NCBI RefSeq assembly: GCF_009295515.1
Contig: NZ_RQVV01000003.1
Coordinates: 186,001 to 250,000, forward strand
Length of the DNA stretch: 64,000 bases
From: Erwinia endophytica
GTDB lineage: Bacteria; Pseudomonadota; Gammaproteobacteria; Enterobacterales; Enterobacteriaceae
Direction: 5' to 3'
A program made the position numbers and the translations under genes. The first letter of the stretch is position 1; each line of letters opens with the position of its first letter. Positions 63,973-64,000 of the stretch are shown in pieces. The notes under the pieces are model-generated. The model had not been told where the DNA came from. It saw nothing but the letters and a program-made list of their open reading frames with translations, and ran no database searches.

Positions 63973-64000
63973 CTGAAATGACCACCAAAACTTAACTTTG

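Overview
The window is a chromosomal segment of an Enterobacterales bacterium. Four things point there. The backbone rstA / ydgH / pntAB / uspE / fnr keeps an E. coli-like order. The rhaBAD control region lines up closely with the E. coli one. FrmR, Fnr, RhaA/B/D/M and SotB are close in sequence to enterobacterial proteins. The XerCD recombination site dif (43011-43038) matches the enterobacterial sequence. The genus cannot be fixed from the sequence alone; the gluconate 2-dehydrogenase, dat-ddc and opine-like uptake genes suggest a free-living or plant/soil member (Serratia, Rahnella or Pantoea type). No rRNA, tRNA, CRISPR array, intact insertion sequence or prophage was seen.

The segment spans the replication terminus. 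The dif site lies in a 1.5-kb decayed patch (42.6-44.1 kb). Five KOPS-type octamers (GGGNAGGG) were found by eye on the left, all on the plus strand. Three were found on the right, all on the minus strand, so all eight point at dif. Two exact matS sites (10768-10780 and 62777-62789) place the window in the MatP-organised Ter domain.

Layout, left to right. 0-7.4 kb: rstA (cut by the window edge), a small unknown gene, ydgH, transhydrogenase pntAB, uspE, fnr. 7.6-10.4 kb: formaldehyde detoxification frmR-frmA-gfa behind two tandem FrmR-type operators, then smrA. 10.4-16.5 kb: pcaQ-like regulator and aromatic-acid transporter, DoxX protein, LysR regulator divergent from an aminotransferase plus amino-acid-binding protein. 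16.5-19.7 kb: pepT and a DppA-like binding protein. 19.9-26.1 kb: a complete L-rhamnose locus (rhaT, rhaS, rhaBAD, rhaM) that lacks rhaR. 26-32 kb: sotB, a beta-hydroxyacid dehydrogenase, Rrf2 and MarA/SoxS-type regulators, an AI-2E family protein and a secreted barnase-type RNase with its barstar inhibitor. 32.4-39.9 kb: a GntR-regulated uptake/catabolic operon (glutamine amidotransferase, PotD-like binding protein, M24-fold hydrolase, fused permease, ATPase, DapA-family lyase). 40-42.6 kb: DUF1471 protein, phosphoesterase, SDR. 42.6-44.1 kb: dif patch. 44.1-49.1 kb: a second PotD/fused-permease cluster in the opposite orientation, with a flavin monooxygenase and a class II aldolase but no ATPase. 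50.1-53 kb: dat-ddc for 1,3-diaminopropane. 53.2-55.4 kb: hydroxyarylic acid decarboxylase C and D subunits under HosA. 55.4-59.3 kb: three-subunit membrane gluconate 2-dehydrogenase. 59.6-64 kb: LacI-type regulator, luciferase-like monooxygenase, a LysR remnant, a Pat-type acetyltransferase and a pyrroline-carboxylate reductase.

Most of the accessory content is scavenging metabolism: sugars, aromatic acids, amino acids, polyamine- or opine-like nitrogen compounds. Each unit carries its own local regulator. The two large ABC clusters sit on either side of dif and both are transcribed towards it, the direction in which replication forks arrive.
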